Below, in pieces: positions 17,964 to 26,293 of a stretch of 64,000 nucleotides of DNA. Under the pieces are notes generated by a model. It searched no databases and was not told where the DNA came from. It saw only the letters and a list, made by a program, of their open reading frames with translations. The position numbers and the translations under genes are program-made. The DNA is from an uncultured Paracoccaceae bacterium (GTDB taxonomy: Bacteria > Pseudomonadota > Alphaproteobacteria > Rhodobacterales > Rhodobacteraceae). Location: NCBI GenBank assembly GCA_958439195.1, contig OY288152.1, positions 1 through 64,000 on the forward strand, in the 5' to 3' direction. Position 1 is the first letter of the stretch; every line of letters begins with the position of its first letter.

Positions 17964-18641
17964 ATGATCGCCTTTCCCCCCGTCGCGTCCCAGAGCCTGA
18001 CCCGCGTTGCCGTTCTGATTGATGGCGATCACATCCCGGCCACCCTGCGTCCGGCTATCCTGAAACAGGCGCAGCGCATGGGTCAGGTCATCTCAACCCA
18101 ACTCTTCTGTGATCTCTCCCTGCGCGCTGACTGGGCAACCGAAACCGGTCTCGACACACAGCACTGCAAGGGCCGCCCCGGCAAGAACAACACCGATATC
18201 TCGCTCTGCATCGCGGCGCTTGACCTTGCGTATCGCGGTCTCGCCGGATCATTCCTGATCGTCTCAAATGACCGGGATTTCGAGCCGCTCCTGCGCCACC
18301 TCAACCGCATGGGCTGCACGGCGCAGCAGATGAAGCAGCCTCCACTACCCGCAACCGCAAAGACGATCCAGCCCCCACCGTCGCCCAAGGAAACAAAGGC
18401 AGAAAATCCAGCAGCTTCCAGCGAAAGCGACCTGACGATTACAATGGTACGTCACGCCATCAAGACGATGGGCACAGCGCAGGGTTTGGCTCTATGCAAA
18501 CTCAACCATGTCCTAAGCGCGACCGGCTTTCGGATTTCTCTCACACCTCAGAAAACATGGTATGCTTGGATTAAGGCACATCCTGATCATTTTGCCTGCG
18601 ACCCAAAGGGTCCGAACACCCATGTCCGCCTAAAATACTGA
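17964..18641 (+). CDS. NYN domain-containing protein (predicted RNase)
   Basis: A 225-residue protein with an N-terminal NYN/LabA-type PIN-like domain: VAVLIDGDHIP (first Asp, about residue 20), KGRPGKNNTDISLCIAALDLA (second acidic site) and FLIVSNDRDFEPLLRHL (third acidic site). These Asp residues normally hold the metal for RNA cleavage. A Pro/Lys-rich linker (about 125-150) leads to a C-terminal module that resembles an OST-HTH/LOTUS-type winged helix (TMGTAQGLALCKLNHVLSATGFRIS). Codon use looks less GC-biased than in neighbouring genes, and the gene sits between two identical 23-bp repeats, which suggests acquisition or movement as a unit. Confidence 0.8.
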   Translation: MIAFPPVASQSLTRVAVLIDGDHIPATLRPAILKQAQRMGQVISTQLFCDLSLRADWATETGLDTQHCKGRPGKNNTDISLCIAALDLAYRGLAGSFLIVSNDRDFEPLLRHLNRMGCTAQQMKQPPLPATAKTIQPPPSPKETKAENPAASSESDLTITMVRHAIKTMGTAQGLALCKLNHVLSATGFRISLTPQKTWYAWIKAHPDHFACDPKGPNTHVRLKY

Positions 18642-18655
18642 TCACCACCTCACCG

Positions 18656-18678
18656 ATTTTTCGCAGAAAAATCGCCCC
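18656..18678. repeat. right copy of a 23-bp repeat flanking the NYN gene
   Basis: Identical to 17868-17890. The hairpin core CGATTTTTC-GCA-GAAAAATCG is a perfect nine-base stem here and may act as a terminator between the NYN gene and the convergent TetR gene. The left copy has one mismatch at the stem base. Confidence 0.85.
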
Positions 18679-19319
18679 TAAACCCCATACCGCGCCATGA
18701 ACATGGCCACCGCACCCTCTACCACCCGCGCCACCTCGCGCGGTTGGCGGGCGGCGTCGATGCCGAACACGGCCCGGTCGTGCAGGTCGGCCTTGCACAA
18801 TTGGGCAAACTGGTCCGCCGCAAGGTTCAAATCGTCGATCTGCACCTCCCCCCGTGCCACCGCCTTGGACAGATAAACCGCCAGCCGCTCCCGGATCAGC
18901 AACGGACCGCTTTCGTAAAACGCCTGCCCCAGCGCCGGGAACCGGTCGCTTTCGGCCACGCACATCCGAAACATCCGCTGTCCGAAATCCGATTGCGCAA
19001 ATCCCACGATCCGCTCTCCCGCCAGGCGCAGCACATCGGCCACCGGGGCCTGATCGTCGATCAACGCCTCCGCCTCATCCGCAGCGCGGCGGCATTCGGC
19101 GCAGGCCACCTCCAGGAACAAAAGCCGCTTGTCCGGAAAATAGCTGTAAAGTGTCGCCTTGCTCACCCCCGCCTCGCGGGCAATGTCATCAACCGAAGCG
19201 CCCTCAAACCCGTCGCGCAGGAACACATCCCGCGCGCCCGCCAGCACCTGATCGAACTTCCGTCCCCGCCGGATCTGCTGGTCCCGGTCCGCCTCCGGCT
19301 CTGTCTGCTGGACTGCCAT
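18678..19319 (-). CDS. TetR/AcrR family transcriptional regulator
   Basis: A 213-residue regulator. The helix-turn-helix is typical of the family (VLAGARDVFLRDGFEGASVDDIAREAGVSKATLYSYFPDKRLLFLEV); the remaining C-terminal helices bind an unknown ligand. The start is placed at ATG 19319 (MAVQQTEPEADRDQ); 28 more upstream residues in frame are unlikely. No obvious efflux or degradation target gene sits beside it. Confidence 0.88.
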   Translation of the reverse strand: MAVQQTEPEADRDQQIRRGRKFDQVLAGARDVFLRDGFEGASVDDIAREAGVSKATLYSYFPDKRLLFLEVACAECRRAADEAEALIDDQAPVADVLRLAGERIVGFAQSDFGQRMFRMCVAESDRFPALGQAFYESGPLLIRERLAVYLSKAVARGEVQIDDLNLAADQFAQLCKADLHDRAVFGIDAARQPREVARVVEGAVAMFMARYGV

Positions 19320-19421
19320 TCCGCTCACGCCCCGGCCCGCCTCATCCATGCCGCCCGCCTTTCGCAAGCCCGGACCATAGCCCGCCCCCGCAACCACCCG
19401 CAAGCCTTACCCCCAAACCCT

Positions 19422-20246
19422 TCACCCCCGCCGCCGCGCCACCACCGGCCCACCGCCCTGCGCCGCGATCCGCGCCACAGTCGCGGCAATCCCCTCATGG
19501 CGCACATCCATGCTGTGCCCGTTGGCGTGGATCAGCCGATCCTCATCCACCACCATCGCCACATGCCCCTTCCAGAAGATCAGGTCGCCCCGCCGCAACG
19601 CCTCAGCCTCTGCCAGCGCCGCGCCCAAACCCTGCTGCATGTCACTGTCGCCCGGACAGTCCCGCCCACAGGCCAGCCACGCCGCCTGCACCAAACCCGA
19701 ACAATCAATCCCGTCCCGGCTGTTCCCCCCCCACAAATAGGGTGTGCCCAGAAACATCTCTGCCACCGCCACCGGGTCATCAAACCCGTCACGCACCTGC
19801 CGCAGATGCACCGATGGCACAAATCCCCCCGCCACCCGCGCCCATTTCCCGTCATCCTCCAGCACCGCCAACCGCGCCCCAAAGGGCAGCGCCGCTAACT
19901 CGCGCGCCTGAACACGCGGTTCGGGGTAAAGATGCGTGCCGACAGCGGCCACCCAATGCGACGGCACCACCGCAGGCCCCACCGCCCCGGCCATCAGCCA
20001 GCCGCAATAGCCGTCCTTGCCCATCTGCACGAACACATCACCGTCGCGCCGCTCGATCACCACCAGCGCGTCGCCCAGCACCACCTGCCGGTCCCGTGCC
20101 CCGCCCGGACTGGCGCACAAATCGGCCAACGGCACAGCAACTGCTCCGGCCTCGCCGCCTACAAAACCATCCGCCTCCACCACCCCACGCAGGCTGTCCA
20201 ACGCCACCCGTCCGGAAAAGGCCGTCAGCCGCCGATCCACCGTCAC
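19422..20246 (-). CDS. NlpC/P60 family (C40) peptidase with SH3-like domains
   Basis: A 274-residue cell-wall peptidase. Residues about 50-150 form bacterial SH3-like repeats (GDALVVIERRDGDVFVQMGKDGYCGWL; ALPFGARLAVLEDDGKWARV). The C-terminal NlpC/P60 domain has the catalytic Cys182 in GIDCSGLVQ, His228 in WKGHVAMVV, and the later LIHANG. It cleaves peptide stems of peptidoglycan or recycled fragments. No signal peptide is seen, as in the related cytosolic recycling enzymes. The GTG start overlaps the stop of the M17 aminopeptidase gene (GTGA), suggesting both degrade muropeptides or peptides together. Confidence 0.88.
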   Translation of the reverse strand: MTVDRRLTAFSGRVALDSLRGVVEADGFVGGEAGAVAVPLADLCASPGGARDRQVVLGDALVVIERRDGDVFVQMGKDGYCGWLMAGAVGPAVVPSHWVAAVGTHLYPEPRVQARELAALPFGARLAVLEDDGKWARVAGGFVPSVHLRQVRDGFDDPVAVAEMFLGTPYLWGGNSRDGIDCSGLVQAAWLACGRDCPGDSDMQQGLGAALAEAEALRRGDLIFWKGHVAMVVDEDRLIHANGHSMDVRHEGIAATVARIAAQGGGPVVARRRG

Positions 20247-21652
20247 AGCCCCAGCATGGCGGGCAACCCGCAGATCATTGCCCGCGCCCCCTGCCCAACG
20301 CCACCCTTCGGCCGCCCCGGCGCATCGCTCGGCGTGTGGCCATAGATGTCGAAATGCACATAGCGCGGATGATCCGCAAATCGCCGCAGGAACAGCGCCG
20401 CCGTGATCGACCCGGCAAAGCCAAAGCCCGGCGCATTGTCCAGATCGGCAATCCCCGGTTCGATCACCGCCTCATAGGCGTCATGGAACGGCAACCGCCA
20501 GACCGGATCAAACCCCGCCACCGCCCCGGCCTCCAGCGCCGCCACGATCCCGGCATCATCGCTGTAATAGGGCGCAAGATCCGGCCCCACCGCCACCCGC
20601 GCCGCCCCGGTCAGCGTGGCCATCGACACCAGCACATCGCAAGGCTCTTCCCCCGCCCAGGCCAGCGCATCGCCCAACACCAACCGCCCCTCGGCGTCGG
20701 TGTCATTCACCTCCACCGTCAATCCCTTCCGGCTGGTCAGAATATCCTTCGGCTTCAACGCATTGCCAGACACCACATTCTCCACCGCAGGCACGATCAC
20801 CCGCAACCGCAACGGCAGACCCAATTCCATGATCATCTGCGCCAGCCCCATCACCGTGGCGGCGCCACCCATGTCCTTCTTCATCAGGTTCATGCCCGAT
20901 GACGGCTTCAGGTTCAGCCCCCCGGTATCGAAACACACACCCTTACCCACCAACGTCAAAAGCGGCCCCGCCTTCCCCCAGCGCAGTTCCATGATGCGGG
21001 GTGCGCGGGGGCTGGCCCGTCCCACTGCATGCACCATAGGAAAGCCTTCCGTCAGCAGGTCGTCGCCACGCACCACCGCCACCCGCGCACCAAACCGCCC
21101 CCCCAGCGCCACGAAGGCCGCCTCCAACTCCCCCGGCCCCATATCCTGCGCCGGCGTGTTGATCAGGTCGCGCGTCAGAAACTCGGCCCGCGCCATCGCA
21201 ATCATGCGTGCGGCATCCACCCCTTCGGGGCAAATCAGCAAGGCGGCATCCTCGGACACGGGCTTGCGATAGCGGCCAAAACGATAGTGGGTCAGCAGCC
21301 AGCCCAGCGCCGCCTCCTCCCGCTCGGCCTGGGACAATGCCCCTTCTATCCGCCACGCCCCGGCAGGCAAGCCCGCCACGGCCCGCGCCAAACCGAACCG
21401 CATCCGCCGCCGCGCCTTGGCCGTGCCATACCCCACCACAGCCCCGGCCAACCCACCCCCTGAGGCGGGCAACAGCCGCACCTCGCCCAGATCGCCCTTG
21501 AACCCGGTCGCATGCAACCAGCCCCCGGCCTCGGCACCCAATTGCACCCTGATGGCGTCCAGCTCATCGGCGGCCACCACATGCAACGGCAGCGCGGTGA
21601 TTGCAGGATCGGCAAAACGGGGTGTCAGATAGGGCAGCGCAACATCGGTCAT
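20243..21652 (-). CDS. M17 family leucyl aminopeptidase
   Basis: A 469-residue aminopeptidase starting MTDVALPYLTPRF at 21652. The catalytic C-terminal domain carries GKGVCFDTGGLNLKPSSGMNLMKKDMGG and the family signature NTDAEGRLVL, which hold the two metal ions and the catalytic Lys/Arg. The N-terminal domain is divergent from PepA, so it belongs to the shorter M17 group. It releases N-terminal amino acids from peptides in the cytosol and is translationally coupled to the NlpC/P60 gene downstream. Confidence 0.92.
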   Translation of the reverse strand: MTDVALPYLTPRFADPAITALPLHVVAADELDAIRVQLGAEAGGWLHATGFKGDLGEVRLLPASGGGLAGAVVGYGTAKARRRMRFGLARAVAGLPAGAWRIEGALSQAEREEAALGWLLTHYRFGRYRKPVSEDAALLICPEGVDAARMIAMARAEFLTRDLINTPAQDMGPGELEAAFVALGGRFGARVAVVRGDDLLTEGFPMVHAVGRASPRAPRIMELRWGKAGPLLTLVGKGVCFDTGGLNLKPSSGMNLMKKDMGGAATVMGLAQMIMELGLPLRLRVIVPAVENVVSGNALKPKDILTSRKGLTVEVNDTDAEGRLVLGDALAWAGEEPCDVLVSMATLTGAARVAVGPDLAPYYSDDAGIVAALEAGAVAGFDPVWRLPFHDAYEAVIEPGIADLDNAPGFGFAGSITAALFLRRFADHPRYVHFDIYGHTPSDAPGRPKGGVGQGARAMICGLPAMLGL

Positions 21653-22221
21653 GGCAAGGCTTCCAAAGGTGGTTTCCGCCCGAACCCTAAGAACGCCGCC
21701 CCCGCGCCGCAAGGGCAGTCACAGCCGTTCCCGCACAAGCACCCAACGCCAAGCCCCATCCGGTGCCCGCACAACACCCTGTATTCACCCCACCCCAACG
21801 CACCCCACCCCAACGCACCGATTTGGCTGACCACGCAACGCCAAAGGCCAGCCAAACGTTGCAAGCACCGTGTCCGCCCCAGTCAAAGCGCACAGGCCAA
21901 AACGCACAGGCCAAAACGCACGGCCCACCCCCGCCCCTGACTCCAACGCCTACCTCGAAAACCTGTAAAACGCGCACATAGCCCGCACTGAACGCTCAAA
22001 ACGGCCACCCGGATCGGCCACCCCGGCACCCACAGCCACCACCTTGCCCCAACAGCACCGCAGCCCGTTCAATGCCCCCCAAGGCCCGGTCGCCCAAATG
22101 AAACCGGCACTCCGCCCCCCACACGGCACCCTGTAAACTGCGCATGCACCAATCATGGCACCACGCAAAGCCCGCGCCTTGGGCCGTCATGCCGGATGCG
22201 CCCCCAACTGTGCCGCCCCGA
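21653..22221. other. 569-bp gene-free stretch with tandem repeats
   Basis: No credible gene was found; the open frames here are short and repeat-driven. It contains a 15-bp tandem pair (CACCCCACCCCAACG at 21787 and 21802) and a 14-bp tandem pair (GCACAGGCCAAAAC at 21890 and 21904, with a partial third). The plus strand is strongly C-rich. It is the longest non-coding stretch in the window. Confidence 0.7.
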
Positions 22222-22578
22222 TCACCGCACCAGCGACCGCTCCGCCACCCGCATGAACCGTGCCCAAACGGCGGCAAAGGCCGTCGCATCGCCGCGCAGC
22301 AGAACCGCCCGCGCATCATCGGCCACCTGCGCAAGACTGACCATGCCCACACCCGACGCCATCGCCTGCACCCGCTTCAACGCGCGCGGCAGCGGCTCCA
22401 ACTCATGGCGGTCCACCTGCGCGCTCATCACCGTGACGGCCATCGCCAATTCGCCAACCGCCCGCGACACCAGCTTTGTGCCGGGGTCCGGCCCCAGCCG
22501 ATCCAGGATCGCCAGCACCGCCCCTGCATTCTCATCCACCCGCTCTTGCGGGTGCAAGGTTACCACCCTGCCCGCCAT
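22222..22578 (-). CDS. hypothetical protein
   Basis: A 118-residue, mostly helical soluble protein (VLAILDRLGPDPGTKLVSRAVGELAMAV; LPRALKRVQAMASGVGMVSLAQVADDARAVL). The arrangement of helices is reminiscent of a four-helix Hpt-like bundle, but no phospho-acceptor motif is clear. It is divergent from the carbonic anhydrase gene across a 142-bp AT-richer gap that probably holds both promoters. The function is unknown. Confidence 0.65.
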   Translation of the reverse strand: MAGRVVTLHPQERVDENAGAVLAILDRLGPDPGTKLVSRAVGELAMAVTVMSAQVDRHELEPLPRALKRVQAMASGVGMVSLAQVADDARAVLLRGDATAFAAVWARFMRVAERSLVR

Positions 22579-22720
22579 CTCTTTCCCCGTTCACATCACA
22601 CCCGCCCCCAGCATGTTTCATGCCACTGAACGAAAGGTTGCCGTCCAAGGAAATAAACACTCGAATTTTCCTATACTTCGTCCTACCAAGGCGCGCAGAA
22701 CCACCGCAAAGGGTTGCCCC

Positions 22721-23368
22721 ATGCAACAGGCCCGGCCGCTTCCCGCCTATCTGATCAGCCGTTTCCACGGCTGGCGAGCCACCAGCTATCAGGACAACAA
22801 GGCCTGGTTCCGCCGCCTCGCCGCCAGCGGACAGCACCCCCGCGCCATGGTGATCTCCTGCTGCGACTCGCGCGTTCACGTCACCTCGATCTTCGGCGCG
22901 GACGAAGGTGAATTCTTCATCCACCGCAACGTCGCCAACCTCGTGCCGCCCTATAACCCGGACGGCGAATATCACGGCACCTCGGCGGCGGTGGAATATG
23001 CCGTCACCTCGCTGGGCGTGGCCCATATCGTGGTGCTGGGCCATTCCAACTGTGGCGGCGTCAAGGGCTGCCATGATATGTGTTCGGGCCACGCCCCGGA
23101 GTTGGAGATGAAATCCTCCTTCGTTGGCCGCTGGATGGATATCCTGCGCCCCGGCTACGAACGCATCACCCTGACCAAACCCGCAGACCCGCTCCGCGCG
23201 CTGGAAAAGGAAGCGGTCCTCGTCAGCCTGGAAAACCTGATGACCTTCCCCTTCGTCCGCAGCGCGGTGGAAGACGACCGCCTGACCCTGCACGGTCTGT
23301 GGACGGATACGGGCGAAGGCGGCCTCGAACAATACGATCCCGCCCGCACGGAATTCGTCCCGGTCTAG
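22721..23368 (+). CDS. beta-class carbonic anhydrase
   Basis: A 215-residue zinc enzyme that interconverts CO2 and bicarbonate. The zinc and proton-relay residues are readable: Cys48, Asp49 and Arg51 in CCDSRV, and His108 and Cys111 in LGHSNCGG. The start is ATG 22721 (MQQARPLPAYLISRFHGWR), with AAAGGG upstream; the long N-terminal extension of the open frame is non-coding. It sits 174 bp before sbtA and sbtB on the same strand, forming an inorganic-carbon module. Confidence 0.94.
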   Translation: MQQARPLPAYLISRFHGWRATSYQDNKAWFRRLAASGQHPRAMVISCCDSRVHVTSIFGADEGEFFIHRNVANLVPPYNPDGEYHGTSAAVEYAVTSLGVAHIVVLGHSNCGGVKGCHDMCSGHAPELEMKSSFVGRWMDILRPGYERITLTKPADPLRALEKEAVLVSLENLMTFPFVRSAVEDDRLTLHGLWTDTGEGGLEQYDPARTEFVPV

Positions 23369-23395
23369 GCCCCCGGCGCAGCCCGCCTCTGCCCC

Positions 23396-23416
23396 TTCAC
23401 CTTGGACCAAATACCC
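23396..23416 (+). repeat. copy C of the recurrent intergenic motif
   Basis: TTCACCTTGGACCAAATACC plus C, in the gap between the carbonic anhydrase and sbtA genes. Confidence 0.7.
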
Positions 23417-23542
23417 TTCTGCCGCCCACGCCCCACGCCACATCAGCCACCGACACGCGCGGCAGGCACTTTCCCGCAGCGCAACATCTTCACAGCGCCG
23501 TGATCCACCCTATATTGCCCGCCAACCAACAGGGGGCAGACC

Positions 23543-24523
23543 ATGCAAGACATCCTGGCACTTGCCGGTGCCAACCTGCTCACCCCCATGATCCTGTGCT
23601 TCGCGCTGGGTCTCGCCGCCGCCCTCGCCCGCTCCGAACTCACCGTGCCAGAGGCCGCCGCCAAGGCATTGTCGATCTATCTCCTTTTCGCCATCGGCTT
23701 CAAAGGCGGCGTGTCCGTGGCCGATCACGGGCTTGACGCCACCCTCCTCGCCGCCCTGGTGGCGGGCATCATCCTGTCCTTCGCGCTGCCCTTCGCGGCC
23801 TTCGCCCTGCTCAAGACGCTCACCCGCCTGTCGGTCACCGATGCCGCCGCCGTGGCCGCCCATTACGGATCGATCTCCATCGTCACCTTCGTCACCGCCA
23901 CCTCCGTCCTGCAATCGCAGGGCATCGCGTCCGAGGGTTACATGGTCGCCGTCGCCGCCGCGATGGAGGCACCGGCCATCATCTCCGCCCTCTTCATCGT
24001 CACCCGCGCAGGTGGCAAATCCGAAGGCATGGATGCCGAACTGTGGCGTGAAATCCTACTGAACGGCTCCATCGTCCTGCTGATCGGCTCCTTTGCCATC
24101 GGCATGGTCACCGGGGCCGATGGCATGGCCCGGATCGAAAGTTTCATCGTCTCGCCCTTCCAGGGGGTGCTGTGCCTGTTCCTCCTGGACATGGGCCTCG
24201 TTGCCGGGCGCGGCCTGCGCGACGCGCGCGGCATCCTCACCCCCGGCGTGCTGGCCTTCGGCCTTCTGATGCCGGTGATCGGCGCCGCCGCCGGCCTTGC
24301 CGCCGCGCTGGCTCTCGGCCTGTCGCCAGGCGGCACCGCGCTGATGATGACGCTGGCCGCCTCCGCCTCCTACATCGCCGTGCCTGCCGCCATGCGCGTG
24401 GCCCTGCCTGCGGCCAACCCGTCAATCTACCTTACCCTCTCCCTCGGGATCACCTTCCCATTCAACCTGACCCTCGGCATCCCGGCTTATGTCGCCGTGG
24501 CCACCGCCCTAACCGGAGGCTGA
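23543..24523 (+). CDS. sbtA: SbtA-family sodium-dependent bicarbonate transporter
   Basis: A 326-residue inner-membrane protein with about ten hydrophobic helices in two inverted halves (the first from about residue 10, the second from about 180), the SbtA/DUF897 layout. Conserved-looking stretches include YLLFAIGFKGGVSVA, AHYGSISIVTFVTA and MMTLAASASYIAVPAAMR. In cyanobacteria SbtA imports bicarbonate with sodium and is inhibited by the PII-like SbtB. The next gene here is an SbtB-like protein one base downstream, supporting the same regulated transport. Confidence 0.88.
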   Translation: MQDILALAGANLLTPMILCFALGLAAALARSELTVPEAAAKALSIYLLFAIGFKGGVSVADHGLDATLLAALVAGIILSFALPFAAFALLKTLTRLSVTDAAAVAAHYGSISIVTFVTATSVLQSQGIASEGYMVAVAAAMEAPAIISALFIVTRAGGKSEGMDAELWREILLNGSIVLLIGSFAIGMVTGADGMARIESFIVSPFQGVLCLFLLDMGLVAGRGLRDARGILTPGVLAFGLLMPVIGAAAGLAAALALGLSPGGTALMMTLAASASYIAVPAAMRVALPAANPSIYLTLSLGITFPFNLTLGIPAYVAVATALTGG

Positions 24524-24524
24524 C

Positions 24525-24833
24525 ATGCAAACCCATCAGGCCAAGCGCGTGGAAATCATCATCGAAGCCCCGATGGAACGCCGCCTGACCGACGCGCTGA
24601 CCCGCGCAGGCGTCACCGGCTTCACTGTGCTGCCTGTGCTTGGCGGATCAGGCCGATCCGGCCACTGGACACGCGAAGGCCAAGTGGGTCGTGCTGGCAT
24701 GGTGGCCGTCATCTGCCTGATCCGCCCCGAACGGCTCGACACCCTGCTCGACGCCGCCTTCGCCGTGGTCGAACGCCATATCGGCGTGGTCAGCGTCACC
24801 GATACCCAGGTGCTGCGCGCCGAACGGTTCTGA
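24525..24833 (+). CDS. sbtB: SbtB-like PII family regulator
   Basis: A 102-residue PII-type protein (VEIIIEAPMERRLTDALTRAGVTGFTVLPVLGGSGRSGHW ... MVAVICLIRPERLDTLLDAAFAVV). The T-loop-side GGSGRSGHW segment and the ferredoxin-like fold match SbtB, a trimer that binds adenine nucleotides (including cAMP in cyanobacteria) and docks on SbtA. It begins one base after the sbtA stop, with GGAGG in the sbtA end as ribosome site, so both are made together. The ligand in this organism is unknown. Confidence 0.85.
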   Translation: MQTHQAKRVEIIIEAPMERRLTDALTRAGVTGFTVLPVLGGSGRSGHWTREGQVGRAGMVAVICLIRPERLDTLLDAAFAVVERHIGVVSVTDTQVLRAERF

Positions 24834-24866
24834 AAGCGGTCCGGGTGCAAGCACTCACCTTGCCCC

Positions 24867-24887
24867 TTCATCTTGGCAAAAATACTC
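24867..24887 (+). repeat. copy D of the recurrent intergenic motif
   Basis: TTCATCTTGGCAAAAATACT plus C, preceded by CTCACCTTGCCCC as in copy B. Confidence 0.75.
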
Positions 24888-25120
24888 TCAGGGGGTGAAT
24901 GGCCGCGCGGCACGCGCGGACAGAGGGGGCGGAACGCCCCCTGAACCCAAAGGCAAAGCGCGAAGGCGCGCAGCCGACTAAAAGGACTTGCGGCGGCACG
25001 CCGCGCAATCGGATCACCGCGATCCGCCTGCTCCACGGATCAGCCCGCCTGACAGACCGACGTCGGTTCCCGGTCCGGCGCGGCGCTCACCGTCGCGCCG
25101 TGCCTCCGCCACATCCAGAC

Positions 25121-25148
25121 AAAAGGGCCGCCCCAACCGGGACGGCCC
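25121..25148 (-). terminator. Rho-independent terminator of asd
   Basis: On the minus strand GGGCCGTCCC, loop GGTT, GGGGCGGCCC, then TTTT: a ten-base stem with a U run, about 25 bp after the asd stop. Confidence 0.8.
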
Positions 25149-25170
25149 CTGTCAAGGATCACAGGCCGGA

Positions 25171-26193
25171 TCAGCCCTTCTTCAGGCAGCGGCTTCCCAG
25201 CACTTCGGCAATCTGCACCGCGTTCAACGCCGCGCCCTTGCGCAGGTTGTCCGACACACACCACAGGTTCAACCCGTTCTCGATGGTGCTGTCCTGCCGG
25301 ATACGGCTGATATAGGTGGCATATTCGCCCACGCATTCCACGGGGGTGATATAGCCACCGGGTTCGCGCTTGTCGATCACCAGCACACCGGGCGCTTCGC
25401 GCAGGATGTCGGTCGCTTCTTCCCAGTCAAGGAAATCCTCGAACTCGATGTTGATGGCTTCCGAATGGCCCACGAATACCGGCACCCGCACGCAGGTCGC
25501 CGTCACCTTGATCTTTGGATCAAGGATCTTCTTGGTCTCCGCCACCATCTTCCATTCTTCCTTGGTCTCGCCGGAATCAAGGAACACGTCGATCTGCGGA
25601 ATCACGTTGAACGCGATCTGCTTGGGGTAAACCTTCGGGGCCACTTCCTGACCGGGCACAAAGATGCCCTTGGTCTGGTTCCACAGCTCATCCATCGCTT
25701 CCTTGCCGGTCCCCGACACGGATTGATAGGTGGCAACCACAACCCGCTTGATCCGCGCGCGGTCATGCAGCGGCTTCAGCGCCACAACCATCTGCGCGGT
25801 CGAACAGTTGGGGTTGGCAATGATCATCTTGTTCTTGTAGCGCACCACGTCATCCGCGTTCACTTCCGGCACGATCAGCGGAATATCCGGGTCATAGCGA
25901 TACAGCGACGAATTATCGATCACCACACAGCCCTGCGAAGCCGCCCGCGGCGCGTAAACCTTGGTCGCATCCGACCCGATGGCAAACAGCGCAATATCCC
26001 AGCCGGTGAAATCGAACGTGTCCAGATCCAGGGTTTTCAAAGTTCGGTCGCCAAAGCTGACCTCTGTCCCCAGCGATTTGCGCGACGCCAGCGCCGCAAT
26101 CTCATCCACCGGAAACTCGCGCTCGGCGAGGATGTTCAGCATCTCTTTGCCAACGTTGCCCGTGGCACCGACGACAACGACCTTGTAGCCCAT
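25171..26193 (-). CDS. asd: aspartate-semialdehyde dehydrogenase
   Basis: A 340-residue NADPH enzyme that reduces aspartyl phosphate to aspartate semialdehyde on the route to lysine/diaminopimelate, threonine and methionine. The Rossmann motif VVVVGATGNVGKEML is at the N-terminus; the catalytic Cys130 lies in ANPNCSTAQMV, and the later His in VGHSEAIN. The start is ATG 26193 with AAGGAGA upstream. A strong terminator follows. Single gene, no operon partner. Confidence 0.96.
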   Translation of the reverse strand: MGYKVVVVGATGNVGKEMLNILAEREFPVDEIAALASRKSLGTEVSFGDRTLKTLDLDTFDFTGWDIALFAIGSDATKVYAPRAASQGCVVIDNSSLYRYDPDIPLIVPEVNADDVVRYKNKMIIANPNCSTAQMVVALKPLHDRARIKRVVVATYQSVSGTGKEAMDELWNQTKGIFVPGQEVAPKVYPKQIAFNVIPQIDVFLDSGETKEEWKMVAETKKILDPKIKVTATCVRVPVFVGHSEAINIEFEDFLDWEEATDILREAPGVLVIDKREPGGYITPVECVGEYATYISRIRQDSTIENGLNLWCVSDNLRKGAALNAVQIAEVLGSRCLKKG

Positions 26194-26293
26194 CGGGGTT
26201 CTCCTTGTACCCGTCCTCTTCAATCAAAGACGGGGCCTGTTAGCGCAATGCAGCAAGGCTTGAAAGCGGATTCCGCCTTGCACCCCCAAAGCA

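Larger units (their letters stand above)
24834..25170. other. 337-bp convergent intergenic region with hairpins
   Basis: This gap between sbtB (plus) and asd (minus) holds no gene that I can support. It contains motif copy D, two adjacent hairpins (CCGCGCG-GCA-CGCGCGG at 24902-24918; AGGGGGCG-GAA-CGCCCCCT at 24923-24941) and the asd terminator. Confidence 0.7.

Noticed and set aside
18854..20902. 682-codon plus-strand open frame
   Set aside because: Antisense to TetR, NlpC/P60 and M17 genes; extremely Pro-rich.
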